NCBI RefSeq assembly: GCF_004364345.1
Contig: NZ_SOCA01000003.1
Span: 62,001-126,000, forward strand
DNA: 64,000 nt
Direction: 5' to 3'
DNA from: Prosthecobacter fusiformis
Lineage (GTDB): Bacteria; Verrucomicrobiota; Verrucomicrobiia; Verrucomicrobiales; Verrucomicrobiaceae
In this document: in pieces, positions 19,511-28,293 of the stretch
Layout: each line of letters begins with the position of its first letter
How positions within the stretch are numbered: the stretch's first letter is position 1
The notes under the pieces: generated by a model
What the model saw: the letters and a program-made list of their open reading frames with translations, nothing else
The model's database searches: none
Told to the model about the DNA's origin: nothing
Made by a program: the position numbers and the translations under genes

Positions 19511-20240
19511 CTGAATGCAGACCGAAAATCTGCCGGAGTGAGGATAGCATATCCCCCATTTTTCCCCAATATGGGCGGCGGGGAGTGAGGACTGTCACAT
19601 CATGCTCGGGGAAGTGCTTTCGCAAGCTGCCACTGGGGTGGACCAGGATGCGGTTGCCGCAGAATTCCAGCAGTGGGATGTCTGCGGCACTGTCACTATA
19701 CGCCCAGCAGTGGAAACGCTGCTCATCCGTGAGAGCTGCCACACCGGGGATGGAGGCCTTCATAGCGGCGATCTTGGCATCCCGTTTGTTATTTGTGCCT
19801 GTCAGAGGCGGGCGAAGGGGGACAATGTTGCCGATTTGAAAGCGGGTGGAGATACAGTGGTCGAAGTCGAGCACCGAGGCGATCTCTTCAGCATAGAAAT
19901 CCGGGCTGGCGGTATTCAGCACCAGTTTCCTTCCTTGGTGTTTATGGCGCAGGATTTCGGCACGCAGTTCCTGATAGATCCAGGTATCCACGCAATCATG
20001 CGCAAAATCACGTGCCAGTCGGCGCAGGTGCGCCCGTTTCATGCCCCAGAGGTAGGATAGGAAGGCCCGTTTAGCAGTCTCTGTGCTGACCACACCGATG
20101 GCCCGGCCAAGCGCATAGGGCACAAACCAGGCGTGGAGAACCACGCGCCATGGATGCCGATGAAGCACGTAATTGCAGAACAACGTCTGCGTATCGAAGG
20201 GCAGCAGCGTGTGGTCGAGATCGAAAAAAGCGTAGCGCAT
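19491..20240 (-). CDS. HAD-IB family phosphatase (SerB-like)
   Basis: A 249-residue haloacid dehalogenase-type phosphohydrolase from ATG 20240 (MRYAFFDLDHTLL; five more residues are possible upstream). Motif I is FFDLDHTLL (nucleophile D and D+2), motif II LNTASPDFYAEEI, motif III/IV AYSDSAADIPLLEFCG. The helical cap between motifs I and II is typical of the PSP-like HAD-IB branch. The substrate cannot be deduced. It lies 51 nt downstream of manC on the same strand and may share its transcript, in which case it could dephosphorylate a sugar or lipid phosphate. Confidence 0.85.
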   Translation of the reverse strand: MRYAFFDLDHTLLPFDTQTLFCNYVLHRHPWRVVLHAWFVPYALGRAIGVVSTETAKRAFLSYLWGMKRAHLRRLARDFAHDCVDTWIYQELRAEILRHKHQGRKLVLNTASPDFYAEEIASVLDFDHCISTRFQIGNIVPLRPPLTGTNNKRDAKIAAMKASIPGVAALTDEQRFHCWAYSDSAADIPLLEFCGNRILVHPSGSLRKHFPEHDVTVLTPRRPYWGKMGDMLSSLRQIFGLHSENGPAR

Positions 20241-20291
20241 CAGGGGAAACCTCAACGGGACTTGGGACTGGAATCGATCCTTTGGAAGGAG

Positions 20292-21374
20292 TTAATGCAG
20301 CTCCTGGGGCAGTTGATCCGCCAGTTTTTTGATGTTTTCGGCATGCGCCCTGGTGGTGATCAGGAGGGCATCTTTGGAGGCAACGATGATCAGATCCTGT
20401 ACCCCTAGGAGAGCCACGTGCTGGCCTGTCTGGGTGAAAACAAGGTTGTTATCCGCATCCAGTTGGGAAAGGGCGCAGTTGTGCTGGTTATTACCGGCAT
20501 CCTTTTTCAGGTAACGGCCGACGGAAGTCCAATTCCCCACATCATCCCAGTCAAAGGTGGCCTCGATGTTCAACACCCGGGAAGCGCGCTCCATGAGGGC
20601 GTAGTCGATGGAGAGCTTGGGCAGTTTGGAAAACTGCTTGGCCACGGTGGCATTGAAGTCCAGGGAACCGCGGAGTTCAGAAACGAAGTCCGCCAGGGCA
20701 GGGCAATGGCGGGACAGTTCACTAAAAATGGCCGGGATGGTCCAGATAAACATGCCTGCATTCCAGGTAAAGTTTCCTTGGGCAATGAAGTGCTCAGCCA
20801 GATCGGGATTGGGCTTTTCCCGGAAGCGGGCCACTTCATAAATGGCCACATCCGTCACCCCTAGTACCGAGGCACGTTTACCACGCTCCACATATCCATA
20901 ACTGGGACATGCCCAGGTGGGCTTGATGCCCACGGTGACCAGACTGCTGGCGCTTTCGGCAGCCATAGCTGCATTCATGAGCACTTTCTGAAATTCGGCC
21001 ACGTTCTGGATCAAGTGATCCGCTGGCAGTACCATCATGGTCGCTCCTGGATCCCGAGCCACCACCCAGCCGACGCCCAGGGCGATGGCTGGTGCGGTAT
21101 CGCGTTTTTCAGGCTCCGCGATGATGTTTTCTGCCGGAAGCTGAGGCAGCAGGGCACGGACAGCGCTTTCCTGTTGTTTATTGGTGAGGATGACGATGTT
21201 TTCCACCGGCACGATTCCTTCCAGACGCTCCACCGTCATTTCGAGGAGAGTTTTTTCGCCGAAAAGCTTCAAAAGCTGCTTGGGCAGTGCATCGCGGCTG
21301 ACAGGCCAGAACCGCTGCCCGCTACCTCCAGCTAAAATGAGGGCATATCGTGAGGGGGATGCAGGCTGTCTCAT
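20292..21374 (-). CDS. manC: Mannose-1-phosphate guanylyltransferase
   Basis: Makes GDP-mannose from mannose-1-phosphate and GTP. The 360-residue product (start MRQPASPSRY; a further 12 residues upstream are possible) has the nucleotidyltransferase signature LILAGGSGQRFWPVSRDALPKQLLKLFG, EPEKRDTAPAIALG, VLPADHLI, FREKPNPDLAEHF, WNAGMFIWTIPAI and FDWDDVGNWTSVGRYL. It has no C-terminal phosphomannose isomerase domain, unlike the bifunctional ManC/AlgA proteins. It probably supplies GDP-mannose for surface polysaccharide; no glycosyltransferase genes are within view. Confidence 0.93.
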   Translation of the reverse strand: MRQPASPSRYALILAGGSGQRFWPVSRDALPKQLLKLFGEKTLLEMTVERLEGIVPVENIVILTNKQQESAVRALLPQLPAENIIAEPEKRDTAPAIALGVGWVVARDPGATMMVLPADHLIQNVAEFQKVLMNAAMAAESASSLVTVGIKPTWACPSYGYVERGKRASVLGVTDVAIYEVARFREKPNPDLAEHFIAQGNFTWNAGMFIWTIPAIFSELSRHCPALADFVSELRGSLDFNATVAKQFSKLPKLSIDYALMERASRVLNIEATFDWDDVGNWTSVGRYLKKDAGNNQHNCALSQLDADNNLVFTQTGQHVALLGVQDLIIVASKDALLITTRAHAENIKKLADQLPQELH

Positions 21375-21454
21375 GTCAGGGAAACATGGAGCAATCGAGG
21401 TTGTGAGCAAATTCCACTTTGGAGAATCTGCTTGGATGCTATCTTGTTACCGTT

Positions 21455-21775
21455 ATGCCACCTGAATCCACTGTCGAAAGCCGCTACGAAACCTACGCCA
21501 GCATGATCGCTCCTGCCGCCGCAGGCTGCGCATTGGGGCTGCTCTTTGGACGGGGCATGGGCCGGGGAACATCCAATATTGTCTCGCTCTCCCTGCTGGC
21601 CGCCAGTGCGGTCATCGCCGCGCCGGTGATTGGTGACATCGTTTCCCGCACCGCCAACCGCCCGGCCTCCAACCGGGGCAGCCGCCGCAGGCTGGAAGGC
21701 ATCCGCAACGGCGCGGTGCCGGATGAAGACTTGAAAGAATTCTTTGTGGATTCTCCCAATGCATTGCTGCCTTGA
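21455..21775 (+). CDS. Small membrane protein of unknown function
   Basis: A 106-residue protein (ATG 21455; an in-frame TTG at 21419 is less likely). Two hydrophobic stretches with small residues (ASMIAPAAAGCALGLLFGRGMG and IVSLSLLAASAVIAAPVIGDIV) are followed by a basic segment (NRGSRRRLEGIRNG) and an acidic tail. The Gly-rich first helix resembles glycine-zipper/YtxH-like proteins but no family is certain. Its stop abuts the stop of the convergent HD-domain gene. Confidence 0.65.
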   Translation: MPPESTVESRYETYASMIAPAAAGCALGLLFGRGMGRGTSNIVSLSLLAASAVIAAPVIGDIVSRTANRPASNRGSRRRLEGIRNGAVPDEDLKEFFVDSPNALLP

Positions 21776-22780
21776 TCAGGGCAGTCGGCCTTGATTGAGT
21801 CTCTGAAGGGACGCCTGGAGATTTTTCCGGGCGATTTCTTCATACCGGTCTTGGAAGGAGGGTGTTGAATAGATCCTGGGACGGTTAAGAAACCCGGCCA
21901 GGATTCGCCTGCGACCCTCAATATACTCTGCCAGGGGCACCCATTCGTACTCGCGGCGGATGGCTCTTTCGTATTCTTGAAACCGCCCCTCGTCCTGGCC
22001 CAGGATAGCGAGGTCGATATCGCAAATGAGTGCAGCATCTGGCGTGGCGTCCGGAAGGTGTTTTTTCGTGAGATGGATGAGGGATGAAACGTGGCTAGCA
22101 AAGGGAGGGGATACGTTACCATCCTGCAAAACATCCAGGGCAAAGCTGGCACTGAGAGCTTCATTATCACAGCCAGCCTGCGGATCATAGATGGCATCAT
22201 GAAACCACAAGGCCATTTCTAGTGCCACGGGTTGGGCAGCGAGGTCGGAGCATTGGTCCAGCAGAAGCAGGCATTCATTCAGATGCACCAGATTGTGATA
22301 GTGACGGTGGGGTTCGCTCCACGCACCGACGAGTCCTCCGAACCAGTCCGCTCCGTCCCCTTGCGCTGGGATGGCCTGCCAGAGATTTTTCCAGCGGGAC
22401 AGGCAGACCTGCTCTGTCCCCTGAAATTGAGCGACAAAATCTATGAGCCGTCTCTGGGTAATCGTCTGGTTGCCGTGATAAAAGGCGTCCTTCATTTCCC
22501 TTCGGGACAGCGAGTGGTCACTCTGTCCCGCCAGCCAAGAAATGAAGCTGTCCTTGTCTGGAAAGCTTAGCGCTTGGACTCCACTCATTGTCTGGAGAGA
22601 ACCAAGGTCCTGCATCTGCCCGTCCCATACTTCGGCATAACGATACTGCCCCTGCTGTACGGCCAGCCCCATGCCGCAATAGTCTCGGTGTCCTTCGGCA
22701 AGCTGGTGGCCTGCCTCCAAGAGAGAAGCTACAGCGGCGGCCAGCTCTTGGCCAAAAGGGCGGTGATCAGGAATACTCAT
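21776..22780 (-). CDS. HD superfamily phosphohydrolase with novel N-terminal domain
   Basis: A 334-residue two-part protein. The C-terminal two-thirds carry the predicted metal-dependent HD phosphohydrolase pattern of COG4339: EPHRHYHNLVHLNECLLLLD, ALEMALWFHDAIYDP, DNEALSASFALDVL and ALICDIDLAILGQDE (H..HD...D). The first 110 residues or so (DHRPFGQELAAAVASLL..DKDSFISWLAGQSDHSLS) are not part of that family as I know it and may be a separate small domain fused here. The substrate is unknown. The neighbouring phoD gene is on the same strand 25 nt further upstream in coordinate order, so co-transcription is unlikely to matter functionally. Confidence 0.78.
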   Translation of the reverse strand: MSIPDHRPFGQELAAAVASLLEAGHQLAEGHRDYCGMGLAVQQGQYRYAEVWDGQMQDLGSLQTMSGVQALSFPDKDSFISWLAGQSDHSLSRREMKDAFYHGNQTITQRRLIDFVAQFQGTEQVCLSRWKNLWQAIPAQGDGADWFGGLVGAWSEPHRHYHNLVHLNECLLLLDQCSDLAAQPVALEMALWFHDAIYDPQAGCDNEALSASFALDVLQDGNVSPPFASHVSSLIHLTKKHLPDATPDAALICDIDLAILGQDEGRFQEYERAIRREYEWVPLAEYIEGRRRILAGFLNRPRIYSTPSFQDRYEEIARKNLQASLQRLNQGRLP

Positions 22781-22807
22781 CACATCGGGGCTGTCAGGGG
22801 AGATCAG

Positions 22808-24388
22808 TCAGGCTTCTTGCAGACCTGCTTTGCCAGATTCGACGACGAAAGAGGCGCGGGTATGGAGGGGGGCTCCCGGACGGGAGACATACTCGATGGC
22901 TTGGTAGTCGGATTTCCACAGCTCCGGGGTGACTTCACAGCGGATATAACCGCGTTCAGTACTGTGAAATTTGACGAAGGGATTTTCAGCGTAGGTGGCA
23001 TCCAGTGTTTTCGGTTTCAGGAGGCCATCACCCCCGGAGCTGATGGAGGTGCCGACGAATTCGGTGGCCACGATTTTTGACTCCAGGTCATCGAAATCAG
23101 CGATGAGATTGTTAGCCCAGTTGCTGTGAATATCGCCGGTGAGTACGACAGGATTGGAAACGCGCTGATCGTGTAGGAATTTGAGAAGCCGTCGCCGCTC
23201 CATTTCGCAGCTTGGCCATTGGTCCATGCTATAGCCGATGCTTTCGCCGGCGACCCGGTCCACCCGGGCCATCATCACCTGCTGGGCCAGGATGTTCCAG
23301 GTGCTGGGCGATTTGGCCAGGCCTTCAAAGAGCCAGTCGCGCTGGATGGCACCTAGCAGGCTAGTATCTGGAGAAAGAGACTCCGGGCATGGCGGTTTGT
23401 TGTGGTCTCCGCAGGGCTGGTCGCTGCGGTATTGGCGGGTATCCAGGACGTGAAAATCAGTGAGCCTACCATAGCCCAGTTTGCGATAAAGCAGCATGTC
23501 CGGGCCCTTCGGCATGGCGCTGCGGCGCAGGGGCATGTGCTCGTAATAGGCCTGATAAGCGGCCGCGCGGCGCAGAAGGAAGTCCTCCTTCTTCACATCG
23601 GGGTGCTCAGAGATGTCTCCGGCACAGTTATTGTCGAATTCGTGGTCGTCCCAGGTGACCAGCCAAGGGGCGATGGCATGCATGGCCTGGAGCGCGGGAT
23701 CGGTTTTATACTGCGCATGGCGGTTGCGATAATGGTCCAGAGTAGTGATTTCCGGCCCTGTGTGTTTACGCACACGCTTATCAATACCGCCGTCCTCATA
23801 GATATAGTCTCCCAGATGGATGACGAGATCCAGGTCCTCCCGGGCCATGTGCTCATAGGCAGTATAAAGGCCGGTTTCATAATGCTGGCAGGAGGCGACG
23901 GCGAAGCGCAGGCGATCTGGCAGGGTGTCAATGGCGGGGAAAGTGCGTGTGCGCGCTTTGGGACTGACTTCAGTGCCTGCCCTAAACTGATACCAATACC
24001 AGCGGTCCGGCTGTAGGCCGTCCACCTCCACATGCACGGAATGCCCCCACTCAGGTGTGGCAATGGACGTGCCCTGACGCACCACTTTGGACATGGCCTC
24101 GTCTTCAGCCACCTGCCAGGAAACCTCCACCGGTACAGGGTCCATGCCGCCGCCTTCCAGTGGCTGGGGGGCCAGCCGGGTCCATAGTACCACGCCATCG
24201 GGTGAGGGGTCACCGGAAGCGACCCCTAGAGTGAAGGGATAGCTGGTGAATTTGGGCAAGCTTTTGACAGCTCCGAATACTCGCTCGCAGCCCATGGCGG
24301 CTAAGACGAGTGAAGCGGAGCCGGAAATGAAGGTGCGACGGCTGGATACTTGCGCAGGGACGAGTGGATAAAGAGGTGGTATGCTCAC
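22808..24388 (-). CDS. phoD: PhoD-type alkaline phosphatase/phosphodiesterase, Tat-exported
   Basis: A 526-residue secreted metallophosphoesterase of the PhoD family, hydrolysing phosphomono- and diesters outside the inner membrane. The N-terminus has a twin-arginine motif (SSRRTFISGSASLVLAA) consistent with Tat export of a folded metalloenzyme. The body shows the PhoD N-terminal domain (YPFTLGVASGDPSPDGVVLWTRL), FAVASCQHYETGLYTAYEHMAREDLDLVIHLGDYIYE, TWDDHEFDNNCAGD and VVLTGDIHSNWAN, i.e. the Asp, Tyr and His ligands of the Fe/Ca site. It is not next to pho regulatory genes. A 378-bp gap separates it from the divergent pilus operon. Confidence 0.94.
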   Translation of the reverse strand: MSIPPLYPLVPAQVSSRRTFISGSASLVLAAMGCERVFGAVKSLPKFTSYPFTLGVASGDPSPDGVVLWTRLAPQPLEGGGMDPVPVEVSWQVAEDEAMSKVVRQGTSIATPEWGHSVHVEVDGLQPDRWYWYQFRAGTEVSPKARTRTFPAIDTLPDRLRFAVASCQHYETGLYTAYEHMAREDLDLVIHLGDYIYEDGGIDKRVRKHTGPEITTLDHYRNRHAQYKTDPALQAMHAIAPWLVTWDDHEFDNNCAGDISEHPDVKKEDFLLRRAAAYQAYYEHMPLRRSAMPKGPDMLLYRKLGYGRLTDFHVLDTRQYRSDQPCGDHNKPPCPESLSPDTSLLGAIQRDWLFEGLAKSPSTWNILAQQVMMARVDRVAGESIGYSMDQWPSCEMERRRLLKFLHDQRVSNPVVLTGDIHSNWANNLIADFDDLESKIVATEFVGTSISSGGDGLLKPKTLDATYAENPFVKFHSTERGYIRCEVTPELWKSDYQAIEYVSRPGAPLHTRASFVVESGKAGLQEA

Positions 24389-24766
24389 AGGAAGGATGGG
24401 GAAGGGATACGGGATGATTTCTGTGATTTGTTCCTGCTAGAAAAATCGCCGGTTTATCAGGCCACTATGAGTGCTTCTCACGGAAGAGAGTTATTTTGAA
24501 ATCAATCTCTGATTGGCATTTACCTGCGTTCCAAGAAGGAATTTCAAGTCAAAAGGGAAGGTACTGAAGAACGCGAGGTAAGATTGCTAATTTGATGGCC
24601 ATTGTATTCATCGCAATTCTGAGTTGCTGCCATAGTAGTTATATTCTGCATTGGTATAGGAATAAACCAGATGCCTGTAGTTGAATAAGAAACGGCCTGC
24701 TTTTTCTTTGCATTTTTGATACTTCTATGGAAATTATAGTTCGGATTCAAAAAATCCGTCTCACAT
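24389..24766. promoter_or_regulatory. AT-rich divergent intergenic region (phoD / pilus operon)
   Basis: A 378-bp stretch without a gene, clearly richer in A+T than its flanks. Next to the prepilin start it contains a TATAGT -10-like hexamer at about 24736-24741 and a small perfect hairpin CGGATT-CAAAA-AATCCG at 24742-24758 in the leader. TTGGCA..CTGCG near 24513 resembles a sigma-54 site but has the wrong spacing. Promoters for both flanking genes should be here; none is certain. Confidence 0.45.
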
Positions 24767-25207
24767 ATGAAAATCAAAACATCCACACTCCTCGCACGTC
24801 GTCTCTCCCAGCGCGCCCCACGCTCAGGGATGACACTGATTGAAATCAGCCTTGTGATCGCCCTTCTCCTGGGATTGATCGCGGTGGTCTTCCTCGGCAT
24901 CGGCAGCTACCGTCAGGGAGCTGACAAAGCCAAGTGCAAGATGCAGCTCGCTGCAGTGCAGAAAGCTGTTCGTTCTGGTGCAAACATGCAGAACTTGATC
25001 GCGGAAGCCCCAATGGTGGCCGCCACGGACGTCTTCGGCCCTGGATTGCTGCTTGAAACGACACCCGTCTGCCCTTCCGGTGGTGCATACACCTGGATCG
25101 ATGAAGTCCCCGTGGTCGGCACTCCGTTCGGCAACTGCGACTTCACAGGCGCAGGCACAGCCACGACCACCCACGTGCTGACTGTTGCTGAAACCGCTGA
25201 CTGGTAA
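24767..25207 (+). CDS. Type IV prepilin / major pseudopilin-like protein
   Basis: A 146-residue protein with a class III signal: a 21-residue basic leader ending in RSG, cleavage before MTLIEISLVIALLLGLIAVV, with Glu at mature position +5 and a long hydrophobic helix. The mature globular part has two pairs of Cys (KAKCKM early, then VCPSG and FGNCDF) that may form disulfides. As first gene of the forward pilus operon, standing alone before a 59-nt gap, it is the best candidate for the major pilin. A small hairpin precedes its ATG. The prepilin peptidase that must process it is not in this window. Confidence 0.88.
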   Translation: MKIKTSTLLARRLSQRAPRSGMTLIEISLVIALLLGLIAVVFLGIGSYRQGADKAKCKMQLAAVQKAVRSGANMQNLIAEAPMVAATDVFGPGLLLETTPVCPSGGAYTWIDEVPVVGTPFGNCDFTGAGTATTTHVLTVAETADW

Positions 25208-25266
25208 ACCGACCTTGCAAAGCATCCCTATCTCCTCCGCATCCGGTCCCGATCCCTCTCCAGGCC

Positions 25267-27108
25267 ATGCTCAACATCACGGATCCCTGTGAACTTAAAG
25301 CGGCTGACATTTACCGTCAGGCGCGCACAGTGGCATCCAAGACGAGCCGCAGCACGGACAGTCATTGGTATCGGGTGCCGGAGGAGCTGCCCTGGCAGTG
25401 GCACTTGTGGTTCGACGGCGGTAGGGAAGTCTGCTCCGCCACTTTTTCTAAACAGCACAACCGCTGGCAGCCCGGACCGACGCTGCCTTTGGCCAACCTC
25501 ACGACCGGTGAAGGCGTCAATGAAGTCATGGGAGAGTTGATGTCCTCCCGCTATTTTCAAGATAAACCGAAGGCCCTGGGTGTGATCCTGCATGTGGCCG
25601 ATGAATTCGCCCTGGCAGAAATTGCCCAAGTTGGCGAAGCCGTAGGGGAAGCGGGAGATGATTTTCAAATCCTGCGCTATAATTTGATCGATGATCCGCG
25701 CGAAGTACTCGCTGATCGTGAAGTCTCCACCGAGGCCAATTCCTGGCGCCTGCTGCCCTTTTGGGGTGCGACTGCTGGCCAGCCCCGCTGCACGGCGGTC
25801 ACCCTCTCCCGCTCACGGGAGGCTTTTTTGCAGACCCTGCTTTCCTGTGCGGAAGACTTGAGAATCCCCGTGCGCACTGCCGTGACGAATGCGGCGGTGG
25901 AAAGTTTGGCCTCGCTGCCATTGCTCCGGCCGGACATGGCCGGTGGCTGCCTCGTGGCCTTCGCCTTTTATAAATTCACAGCCGTTTTTGCCATCGGGCT
26001 CTCCGGGGAATTGCAGACGGTGCGCAGCCTCTCCCATCGGGGTGGTTCACCCGTGCCTACGGCTTATGGGGACATTTTATGGAACATGGCTCTGGGGGCG
26101 GAACTGGATACGCCAAAAGTACTGCTGGTTTCCGCACAGGCGTCCGTCTTGCAGGCCGCTGCCCAGGAACTGGAAATGTATTCCCTGACGCGTCAGGTGA
26201 TCGAATTTGAAACGCTGAATCTGTCGGAGCATCCGGCGCTTACGGGGATTCCAGGCTTCAGGCCAGAGTTCCTCATTTATGACACGGCTGCGGTGGAGCA
26301 GGTGAGGACGGGCAAAACGAAGCTGGCCCAGTCCAACACCTTCAAAGCCCTGTGGAGCAGTTGGGCACGGCAGAGCTTTATGGACACGGCCCGGCTGGAC
26401 AATCTGTATCCCTCCCAGCGGGATCTGCGGATGCTGCGCTTTTCATCGTGGTTGGTGGCGCTCCTGGCTTTTTCCCTTTTGACCACGGCTGGATACGGCA
26501 CGTATTCGCTTTTTTCGGCCATGAACCATCCCTCCTGGGAGCTGAGTCCAGAAGCGATGAAGCAGACGCAAAGCAAGCACACGAAGCTGCTTGAGGAAAA
26601 AAAACAGATCGATGCCACAGAGCGGCTGCTACTGCCTCGTTCACGGGGCTGGGTGACCCTGGAATTTCTATTCCAGCTCTTCCCAGAAGATTCCGGGGTC
26701 CGGCTGGAAAGCTTTCAATATACTGCCGAGGCGGCACGCCCACCGGCTAAAAAGGCCAAGGCTAAGCCAGCGGATGCCACGGGGCTGGTCCGCACCTGGG
26801 AGCTGAAAGGTCTGGTCAAGCCAAAGGCCATGGAACTGCTGAGCACCCTGAACAGCCAGCGCGGTCTGAGCGCACTTTTTGACCGTGTGGCGGAGGCCAC
26901 CGGAGACAGCTCTTACCGCCCGGACCCTTCCCGGCAACTCACCGTGACGCTGACGCAGGGCCGAAATCCCCGTTTTGATGCCCAGGCAGGCCCCGGAGAT
27001 GTGGCCCGCGACCCGTCCCAGGCCTTCCCCTTTAATTTCGAAGCCACCGTCAGCCAAGTCCTCACGGAAAAGGACGAGCTTTCTCTGCCCCTGGACAAAC
27101 CCTTCTGA
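25267..27108 (+). CDS. Inner-membrane assembly protein, GspL / PilM-PilN-like
   Basis: A 613-residue protein with a large cytoplasmic N-terminal region (about 1-385), one membrane helix at about 390-412 (WLVALLAFSLLTTAGYGTYSLF), a coiled-coil-like segment (KQTQSKHTKLLEEKKQIDATERLL) and a periplasmic alpha/beta domain (GWVTLEFLFQLFPEDSGVRLESF..TWELKGLVK). This matches the topology of GspL, or of PilM fused to PilN, in which an actin-like cytoplasmic domain recruits the ATPase. Sequence similarity is too low to be sure of the actin fold. It is followed within 11 nt by a PilO-like gene, supporting the assignment. Confidence 0.7.
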   Translation: MLNITDPCELKAADIYRQARTVASKTSRSTDSHWYRVPEELPWQWHLWFDGGREVCSATFSKQHNRWQPGPTLPLANLTTGEGVNEVMGELMSSRYFQDKPKALGVILHVADEFALAEIAQVGEAVGEAGDDFQILRYNLIDDPREVLADREVSTEANSWRLLPFWGATAGQPRCTAVTLSRSREAFLQTLLSCAEDLRIPVRTAVTNAAVESLASLPLLRPDMAGGCLVAFAFYKFTAVFAIGLSGELQTVRSLSHRGGSPVPTAYGDILWNMALGAELDTPKVLLVSAQASVLQAAAQELEMYSLTRQVIEFETLNLSEHPALTGIPGFRPEFLIYDTAAVEQVRTGKTKLAQSNTFKALWSSWARQSFMDTARLDNLYPSQRDLRMLRFSSWLVALLAFSLLTTAGYGTYSLFSAMNHPSWELSPEAMKQTQSKHTKLLEEKKQIDATERLLLPRSRGWVTLEFLFQLFPEDSGVRLESFQYTAEAARPPAKKAKAKPADATGLVRTWELKGLVKPKAMELLSTLNSQRGLSALFDRVAEATGDSSYRPDPSRQLTVTLTQGRNPRFDAQAGPGDVARDPSQAFPFNFEATVSQVLTEKDELSLPLDKPF

Positions 27109-27118
27109 GTCGTGCCCC

Positions 27119-27682
27119 ATGAGTGCTTACACCAAGCCGATCCTCCGCTTCGGACTCATCACTCCAGCGGTGTTTAACTGTTTGCTGCTAGCAGGGGCGG
27201 TGGCCGGCGTGAGCAAGCTGAATACTGTCCGGACAGAAAAACAGGAGCGTTACCAGGAACAGACCCAGCGCCTGGCGGCGATGAAAAAACTGGAGGCCAG
27301 CATCGCGCCGAAAAGGAAGGCTTTTGAAGATCAGAAAAAACTGCTGAGTGCGGATCCCGGACAGCTTTTTACCCGCATCCTCGACGGCATGCTGCCGAAG
27401 TATAAAGAGATCGAGCTGGAGCGCAGCAGCCTGGTTTTTCCCTTGGATAAGGGGCGCTTCGCACGGGAGGTGAAGGCGGATTCCGCCCGTGTAAAGAGCA
27501 GCTTTCAGGGTGGACTGGGCCCGATGCAGGAGGCCTTGCTCCAGGTGGAATCTCTCATGCCCCAGGCCGTGCTGGAGGATATGAAAATCAGCCGGCGTGC
27601 TGATCTGCTGATTAAACAACGGGAGTTTCTGGTGCTGGAAATGACCCATACGTGCTGGAAAGCCACCGATGAGAAACCATGA
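27119..27682 (+). CDS. PilO/GspM-like inner-membrane protein
   Basis: A 187-residue bitopic protein: an N-terminal membrane helix (about 10-32, FGLITPAVFNCLLLAGAVAGV), then a long charged helix (TEKQERYQEQTQRLAAMKKLEASIAPKRKAFEDQKKLL) and a small C-terminal domain. This is the architecture of PilO and GspM, which pair with PilN/GspL in the alignment subcomplex. The ATG at 27119 is chosen because it places the membrane helix near the start; its stop overlaps the next start (ATGA at 27679). Confidence 0.72.
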   Translation: MSAYTKPILRFGLITPAVFNCLLLAGAVAGVSKLNTVRTEKQERYQEQTQRLAAMKKLEASIAPKRKAFEDQKKLLSADPGQLFTRILDGMLPKYKEIELERSSLVFPLDKGRFAREVKADSARVKSSFQGGLGPMQEALLQVESLMPQAVLEDMKISRRADLLIKQREFLVLEMTHTCWKATDEKP

Positions 27683-28293
27683 ATCCACTGCTTTTCATCC
27701 TCTCCCTGTTTCTGCTGGCCGGTTTGAATACTGTGCAGGCGCAGGCCAAGCCAAAACCCAAAGCGGGCGGGCCTTCACGTGCTGCCCTCTTTGTCGGTAA
27801 AGGAACGGCGGCCTGGCTGCCAAAGACGGAAATGCTGCCCGCTGCCGACGCCATCGAGACGCAGGCGCAGAAACTGAGCACCCGCCTGCGCAATATCGAC
27901 CCCTTCGGCCTCTCCACTTTCCCGCGGGAAGATGATGCCCCTGTCATTGAAGACGACATCTACCGCGAGACACCCAAGATCACGCTAAACCAGGCCCTGC
28001 AGACCCTAAAAATCAATGGTGTGAACCTTCATCGGAAGGAGTTCCTCATCGGTGGGCGGCAGGCCAGTGAGGGGGATGTGCTGGAGCTTTCTTTTAAAGG
28101 CGAAGTTTTCCAGGCTCAGGTCATTGAGGTCAATTCCGCAGAACTGCTCTTTCATGATCTTCAGCGTGATGAAACGGGGGTGCTCAAGCATCAGGTCATC
28201 CCCCAACTGGCCATCGAGCCTTTGCAGAAGATCGCATCCCAGTTCGAAAGCCGGATGACACCCGTGGAACCTGTACCTCCCGACAAGCCATGA
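27679..28293 (+). CDS. Exported PilP/GspC-like linker protein
   Basis: A 204-residue protein with a signal peptide (MNPLLFILSLFLLAGLNTVQAQA), a low-complexity linker, and a C-terminal beta-rich domain (ITLNQALQTLKINGVNLHRKEFLIGGRQASEGDVLELSFKGEVFQAQVIEVNSAELLFHD) reminiscent of the homology region of PilP/GspC that contacts the secretin. Both flanks overlap the neighbouring genes by 4 nt, and the next gene is the secretin, exactly the PilP-PilQ order. The sequence itself is too diverged for certainty. Confidence 0.62.
   Translation: MNPLLFILSLFLLAGLNTVQAQAKPKPKAGGPSRAALFVGKGTAAWLPKTEMLPAADAIETQAQKLSTRLRNIDPFGLSTFPREDDAPVIEDDIYRETPKITLNQALQTLKINGVNLHRKEFLIGGRQASEGDVLELSFKGEVFQAQVIEVNSAELLFHDLQRDETGVLKHQVIPQLAIEPLQKIASQFESRMTPVEPVPPDKP

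Noticed and set aside
24512..24527. TTGGCATTTACCTGCG upstream of the prepilin gene as a sigma-54 promoter
   Set aside because: The GG to GC spacing is 9 instead of 10, which normally abolishes function.
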